A program made the translations under genes and the position numbers. From contig CAWFXD010000002.1 in NCBI GenBank assembly GCA_963819695.1, positions 186,001-250,000 on the forward strand: a stretch of DNA of 64,000 nt, read 5' to 3'. Origin of the DNA: DASZIT01 sp963819695. GTDB lineage: Bacteria > Actinomycetota > Acidimicrobiia > Acidimicrobiales > RAAP-2. Positions 59,830 through 64,000 of this stretch are shown here, piece after piece. The notes beneath the pieces were generated by a model. The model searched no databases. It was given only the letters and a program-made list of their open reading frames with translations, and was not told where the DNA came from. Numbering within the stretch: the stretch's first letter is position 1; every line of letters begins with the position of its first letter.

Positions 59830-60680
59830 CGTGGGGCCTCGCGGTCTGGTGGGGGAGGGGTGCGGCCGAAGCCAACCGGAACCGGACCGCCCTGCGCCGA
59901 GGCCTCGTCCCGGAAGGCGGGGGCGCCGGCATTGAAGGTGGCGAAGAGCCGCGACACCTCGATCGGAGCCACGCCCTGGTGACGCAGCTGTCTGGCCAAC
60001 GACGCGGTGTTGGCGGTGTCCGCCGGACCGAAGCAGCCGAAGCACCCGCGGCCGACGGTCGGGCAGAGGGCACCACAGCCCGACCGGGTCACCGGGCCGA
60101 GGCAAGGGGTGCCTCCGGCCACCAGCAGGCAGACGGTGCCCCGGCCCTTGCACTCCTGGCACACCGAATGCCCAGGGACGACCGGCGCCCGTCCCGCCAA
60201 GCCGGCGGCGATCACCTCGAGGAGCTGATGCCGGTCGACGGGACAGCCGTGGAGCTCGTAGTCCACCTCCACGTGGGCGGAGATGGGGGTGGAGGTGTCC
60301 AAAGAGGCGAGGTACTCGGGGTGGGCGTACACCGTGTCGGCGTAGGTTCCGGAGGCCGCGAAGTTGCGCAGTCCTTGGATGCCTCCGGCGGTGGCGCATG
60401 CCCCGATGGTGACGAGCCGGCGGGAGTTGGCCCGTATCGACACAATTCGTTCGGCGTCCGCCGGGGTGGTGATGGACCCCTCCACCAGGGACAGGTCGTA
60501 GGGACCGGCCACCGTGGCCCGTGACATCTCGGTGAAATGGGCGATCTGGACGGCCGCCGCCAGGAGGAGGAGCTCGTCCTCGCAGTCGAGGAGGCTCAAC
60601 TGGCAACCGTCGCACGACGCGAACTTCCACACGGCCAGGGAAGGCCGCGACCCGGCCACGGGATCTCCGGGCGTACTCAT
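59826..60680 (-). CDS. NiFe hydrogenase small (delta) subunit
   Basis: A 284-residue small subunit. AVWKFASCDGCQLSLLDCE (C23, C26) binds the proximal cluster; the further Cys residues lie in TIGACATAGGIQGLRNF, LHGCPVDRHQLL, and the Cys-rich SVCQECKGRGTVC to SGCGALCPTVGRGCFGCFG, which bind the medial and distal clusters. There is no twin-arginine signal, so the enzyme is cytoplasmic, as for group 3b. ATG 60680 is chosen over an upstream start because it overlaps the gamma subunit stop codon. Confidence 0.9.
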   Translation of the reverse strand: MSTPGDPVAGSRPSLAVWKFASCDGCQLSLLDCEDELLLLAAAVQIAHFTEMSRATVAGPYDLSLVEGSITTPADAERIVSIRANSRRLVTIGACATAGGIQGLRNFAASGTYADTVYAHPEYLASLDTSTPISAHVEVDYELHGCPVDRHQLLEVIAAGLAGRAPVVPGHSVCQECKGRGTVCLLVAGGTPCLGPVTRSGCGALCPTVGRGCFGCFGPADTANTASLARQLRHQGVAPIEVSRLFATFNAGAPAFRDEASAQGGPVPVGFGRTPPPPDREAPR

Positions 60681-61499
60681 AGCTCCCGCTCGGTCAGGAG
60701 GCGAGCCACCGCGCCAGCGTACGGGAGGACTGGTCCGTCTCGGCAGAGCAGGAACGGGCCAAGTTGGCAGTGTCCGCACCAACCCAACCCGCACTGCATA
60801 TTCCTCTCGAGCGAGACCCGGATCCGCTGGGGGTCGACACCGCGGTCGACCAGGGCCCGGGCGGTGAAGCGCATCATGATCTCAGGCCCGCAGACCAGGG
60901 CACTCGACGAGACCGGGTCGAAAGCGGCCTCGTCGAGCAAGGAGGTGACGAGGCCCACATGGTTTGGCCAGCCCGGGGTGGCCACGTCGACGGTGAGCGC
61001 GACCACTGCCCCATCCCGTTCCCAGGCCATGAGGTCCTCGCCGAAGATGACCTGCTCGGGCTGGCGAGCGCCAGCGATGACGAAGACGCGGCCATCACCG
61101 GGGTCGAGGCCGATGGACCAACTCATCGATGGCCCCTCGCAGAGGGGCGAGCCCGATGCCGCCGGCCACCACCACCACGTCGCCGGTGGCGGTGGCGGGG
61201 TCGTCCACACCCCAGGGCGTGCCGAACGGACCGCGGACGCCGACTACATCGCCGATGTCGGCCCGGCACAGGGCTCGGGTCACCGGTCCGACGTCGCGCA
61301 CCGTGTGTCGGAGGGGACCAAGCTCCCGTCGGGAGCTGCTGACCGAGATGGCCGCCTCGCCCACGCCGAACGCGGTGAGCATGTTGAACTGCCCGGGCCG
61401 GAAGTCCATGGGGCCAACCGACTCGGGGGCGAGGGACAAGGTGGTGACGTCATCGGTGTCGGCCCGCCGATCGACGACGCGGTGGAGGACGGGTGTCAT
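60677..61499 (-). pseudogene. Hydrogenase gamma (FAD/NAD(P)-binding) subunit, one frameshift
   Basis: From ATG 61499 the first frame has the FAD-binding domain (RPGQFNMLTAFGVGEAAISVSSS) and the start of the NAD domain, VVVVAGGIGLAPLRGAIDELV. It then shifts near 61100-61115 to GRVFVIAGARQPEQVIFGEDLMAWERDG and the C-terminal 2Fe-2S motif NMQCGLGWCGHCQLGPFLLCRDGP. Together about 274 residues, like the HydG subunit of sulfhydrogenases, which passes electrons between NAD(P)H and the clusters. Every functional motif is present, so the shift, one base in a G/C-rich stretch, is likely a sequencing error, although a real lesion is possible. Confidence 0.78.
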
Positions 61500-61569
61500 G
61501 GCCCTCTCGCCCGTCGCATCGCGACTGGAAGACGGGTCGGCAGTCCCGCCGGCCAGGAATGAACCCATC

Positions 61570-62041
61570 TCAGCGGCCACCATCGCCTCCATAGAGGTCG
61601 AGGAGTCGGATCCGGGTCGCCTGCAGACGTTCGAGGAGCACACCGGCGACCCTGGACACCAGCTGGTGGCCCAGGGCGTCGTCGGTGTCGGCCTTGGCCC
61701 GCAGGCAGGCCGCGTCGACCGCGATGGCACCGACCGGGCCGACGGCCCTGGCGTCGAACTGCCAGCGGTACGGCGGAAACAGCCAGCTCCATCCGACCGT
61801 CCCGCCCGGGCCGATGGTCTCGATGACGATCGGTCCCCGGCTCGGCGCATTGATCTCGATGGCAACCCGTCCCCGGCGCACGAGGAAGAGCGTGTCGGCG
61901 GGATCGTCCTCGGCCAGCAGCAACTCGCCGGGAGCGAAGGCGACATTCCGGGCGCACCCGGCAACCTGGGCCACGGCGTCCCCGGGGAGCCCGGTCGAGC
62001 AGCGGATGGCAGGCGACCAGTTCGGCGATCTGGGCGGTCAT
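61570..62041 (-). pseudogene. Cyclic-nucleotide-binding-domain protein in the hydrogenase operon, one frameshift
   Basis: From ATG 62041 the first frame gives MTAQIAELVACHPLL and changes frame near 62000-62010 to AVAQVAGCARNVAFAPGELLLAEDDPADTLFLVRRGRVAIEI. This is a cNMP-binding (Crp-type) domain of about 155 residues without a DNA-binding helix. Such stand-alone domains occur in group 3b hydrogenase operons of actinobacteria and may modulate the enzyme. It lies between the beta and gamma subunit genes. Its overlap with the beta gene (ATGA) fixes the start. The shift is one base. Confidence 0.7.
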
Positions 62042-63193
62042 GGAGCCAGGCCCGTTGACCTGGGCGAGGTCCGAACGATGCCATCGCTGTCCCGGATCGC
62101 CGCGGCTTCCTCGGTCAGGTCGATGCCGACCGGGCACCAGGCAATACATCGCCCGCAACCGACACAGCCGGAGGTGTCGAACTGGTCCCACCACGTCGAC
62201 AGCTTGTGGGTCAGCCATTGGCGGTAACGAGACGAGGTGGAGGACCGCACCGGTCCACCGTGGATGTAGGAGTGGTCGAGATCGAAGCACGATGCCCATG
62301 TTCGTTGGCGAAGGACATCGCCGGTCAGGTCGGTGGTGTCGGACACGTCGCTGCAGAAGCAGGTCGGGCAGACCAGTGTGCAGTTCCCACAGGCGAGGCA
62401 GCGGTCGGCCACCTGTGCCCATCGAGGGTGCTCGAGGTTGCGGGCCAGCAGGTCGGCCAATCCGTCGGTATCGAGCCGGCGGTCGATGGCCCCGCGGGCT
62501 GAAGCCAGGACCCGTTCGCGGGTCGAGAAATCGGCAGTGGTCGGGTCAGACCGCGGGTACGCCGGCGAGCACCTCTGCGCCGCGATCAGTGCCGACCCGG
62601 ACCACGAAGCGGTGACCGTCGTCGTCGTCGAGCTCGGTCAACGCCAGGTCGAAGCCGGAATCGACCCCGGGTCCCGTGCCCATCGATGTGCAGAAACAGG
62701 TGGCGGCCGGGGAACCGCATTCAGCCGCGATGACGAAGGCGCCGACACGCCGGGCGGCGTAACGAGGGTCGGAGACGGCTCCCTCGAGCAGCACCCGGTC
62801 CAGCACGTCCAGGGCGGCGAGCTCACATGGTCGGGCGCCTACGACCGCCAGCGGTGGCATCTCGAGGTCGGGCTCGGTCATCGTGACGCGCCCGCCGTCG
62901 GCAGTGGAACGCCACAGTTCCTGGGACGGGGGGAAGAACTCGGCCTTCCAGGACCCGGGTCCGACGGCCCAGCCGAAGACGGATTCGTCATCGCCCTGCT
63001 CGAGACGGTATTCGCCCGGAGCCTGAACGTCATGGGTGCCGACGGGCAGATCGGACACCTTGCGCACTGGCCCGGGAACGACCGCCCCATCCCGAACCAC
63101 CGGGCCTCTGGTGTCGTATCCGAGTTCGACCAGGGTCGTGAGCAGCGCATCAAGGCCTCCCGCACTGATGACCACGGAATCGCCGACGTCCAT
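62038..63193 (-). pseudogene. Hydrogenase beta (4Fe-4S dicluster) subunit, one frameshift
   Basis: From ATG 63193 the frame covers the N-terminal domain (DVGDSVVISAGGLDALLTTLVELGYDTRG and VVGARPCELAALDVLDRVLL). It shifts near 62545-62552 to TTADFSTRERVLASARGAIDRRLDTDGLADLLARN and the two ferredoxin motifs CLACGNCTLVCPTCFC and CVGCGRCIAWCPVGID. Together about 385 residues, the HydB subunit of group 3b enzymes, carrying electrons to the gamma subunit. It is the first gene of the operon; DosR-like box 3 lies 35-49 bp upstream of its start. One base explains the break. Confidence 0.78.
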
Positions 63194-63227
63194 CCTGGCA
63201 GGCTAGGTCGGGATTGCGGGTTGTGGA

Positions 63228-63242
63228 AGGGCCAGAAGTCAC
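63228..63242 (-). promoter_or_regulatory. DosR-box-like motif 3
   Basis: GTGACTTCTGGCCCT on the minus strand, ending 35 bp upstream of the hydrogenase operon start. It matches the mycobacterial DosR box (GGGACTTNNGGCCCT) at all but one or two positions. Confidence 0.58.
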
Positions 63243-63512
63243 TCCCAGAAGTCGGCTGCCCGCCGGCGGCGGCCGCCCCCGTCCCCGCACGCCCCTCCGG
63301 CCGTCGCCGGCAACGCAGACGAGACAAGCTGCGTGTGGAATGGAGCGGACAACCGGCGCGTCAGCGCCAGCCGGAACGTCGGCCTCGCTCCGTATTCAGC
63401 CGGCGGGACCGCCGACGAATTGGTCGGTCGGCCAGATGGGATTCCCGTGCAGTCGTCACCATTCCGGGACCCTTCGACGAGATTGGGCATAGCCCCCGGC
63501 CTGCCGGGTTTT

Positions 63513-63527
63513 GGGACCTTTGGCACT
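63513..63527 (+). promoter_or_regulatory. DosR-box-like motif 4
   Basis: GGGACCTTTGGCACT, 61 bp upstream of ATG 63588 on the same strand. Confidence 0.55.
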
Positions 63528-63587
63528 GTAGGACGCCGCGATCTGACCCGACAATGACCATGGAGAAGGGTGCCGAAGGAGGAGACG

Positions 63588-64000
63588 ATGTGGTCGCGGT
63601 TGGATAGATCGAGGCATGGCCACCTCAGTATTGAGGGCCGGCGGCTGGTCAGGGAGTGCGAGAGTTTCCTGACCGGCGAGTATCCATCGTTTCTCCAAAC
63701 TCGAGGGCTCCCGGTCCCGGAATGGGCATGGCTGAGCTTGCTGGCACATGCGCCTGCCGACGTGCTGGTGGCCGTAGCCGCCGGAGGGCCCGCGAGGCGA
63801 TACCGCGACAACCTCAACGTTCTTTGGCGGGGAGCGGTGGCACTCTTGGCACAAGAACTGGTCATCGTCGCTGAACGGACGGGCTGCAGCGTCGAGGAGC
63901 TCCAGCGGGATGTCCTCCTCCGTCTGGAGCTCGGATGGGATCGATCGTCGTCCGGCGCCCCGGGAACTGGCCCGAGCCGGGTCGTCCAAGAGGTTCGCCA
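63588..64000 (+). CDS. Unknown protein, partial, behind a DosR-like box
   Basis: An open frame of at least 137 residues that runs off the right edge. AAGGAGGAG 4 bp before ATG 63588 is a perfect ribosome binding site, and codon use is coding-like. The protein begins MWSRLDRSRHGHLSIEGRRL and includes ECESFLTGEYPSFLQTRGL, EWAWLSLLAHAPADVLVAVA and VLWRGAVALLAQELVIVAER. It looks helical and soluble. I recognise no family. A DosR-like box upstream and the position opposite the hydrogenase operon suggest a dormancy-regulon member. Confidence 0.6.
   Translation, partial: MWSRLDRSRHGHLSIEGRRLVRECESFLTGEYPSFLQTRGLPVPEWAWLSLLAHAPADVLVAVAAGGPARRYRDNLNVLWRGAVALLAQELVIVAERTGCSVEELQRDVLLRLELGWDRSSSGAPGTGPSRVVQEVR

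Larger units (their letters stand above)
63194..63587. other. Divergent intergenic region with two DosR-like boxes
   Basis: The 394 bp between the hydrogenase operon and the last gene contain motif 3 close to the operon and motif 4 closer to the rightward gene. A short plus-strand frame (63333-63557) has partly coding-like composition but no start signal, and may be decayed DNA. I see no hairpin or repeat. Confidence 0.4.

Overview
The window is GC-rich, densely coded actinobacterial DNA with long same-strand operons, many 4-bp ATGA or GTGA gene overlaps, and a typical actinobacterial enzyme set: F420/flavin PPOX and LLM oxidoreductases, FadE-type acyl-CoA dehydrogenases, KstR-like TetR regulators, DrrAB-type exporters and a DosR/DosS pair. 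My best guess, from gene style only, is a non-mycobacterial lineage such as Acidimicrobiia. I see no rRNA, tRNA, CRISPR array, insertion sequence, phage gene or replication origin.

Layout. 0-5.4 kb: a partial thiolase-like gene, a broken GH1 glycosidase, an acyl-CoA ligase, a PhnZ-like HD protein and a SigG-type ECF sigma factor. 5.4-16.4 kb: hydrolase, nitronate monooxygenase, DHA2 efflux pump and MarR regulator; UppP; a PLP decarboxylase; and two ABC exporters in tandem. 16.4-36.2 kb and 41.7-45.3 kb: a catabolic zone for lipid, steroid or other hydrophobic acids (TetR regulators, aldehyde dehydrogenase, cyclase, amidohydrolases, MaoC hydratase, three recognisable pairs or partners of acyl-CoA dehydrogenases, SDR, thiolase). 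It is interrupted by a mechanosensitive channel, a secreted beta-helix protein and a vapBC toxin-antitoxin pair. Five copies of one inverted repeat, CTGAC-N5-GTCAG or close to it, lie at the promoters of this zone and suggest a single TetR-controlled regulon. 36.3-41.7 kb: a methyltransferase, a MarR-controlled ABC exporter, and a divergent FAD-oxidoreductase/ECF-sigma/SRPBCC locus around a large palindrome.

45.3-64 kb reads as a dormancy or hypoxia island. It holds a DosS-like GAF histidine kinase, a very DosR-like response regulator, three universal stress proteins (one double), two PPOX-fold proteins (one fused to an XRE domain), an ABC exporter, and a GNAT acetyltransferase beside an HDAC-like deacetylase, both enclosed by universal stress proteins. 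A complete group-3b-like NiFe hydrogenase operon follows with its protease, HypC, a cyclic-nucleotide-binding protein and a DUF6390-type protein. A DosR-box-like motif (GGGACCTTTGNCCCT type) sits 35-37 bp upstream of three start codons here and 61 bp upstream of a fourth.

Caveat. At least eight genes are split by one or more frameshifts, most of them near G/C runs, and some are genes expected to be functional such as three hydrogenase-operon genes. Either the assembly has indel errors or the strain is losing these genes; the sequence alone cannot decide. Coordinates for those loci span the whole inferred gene.
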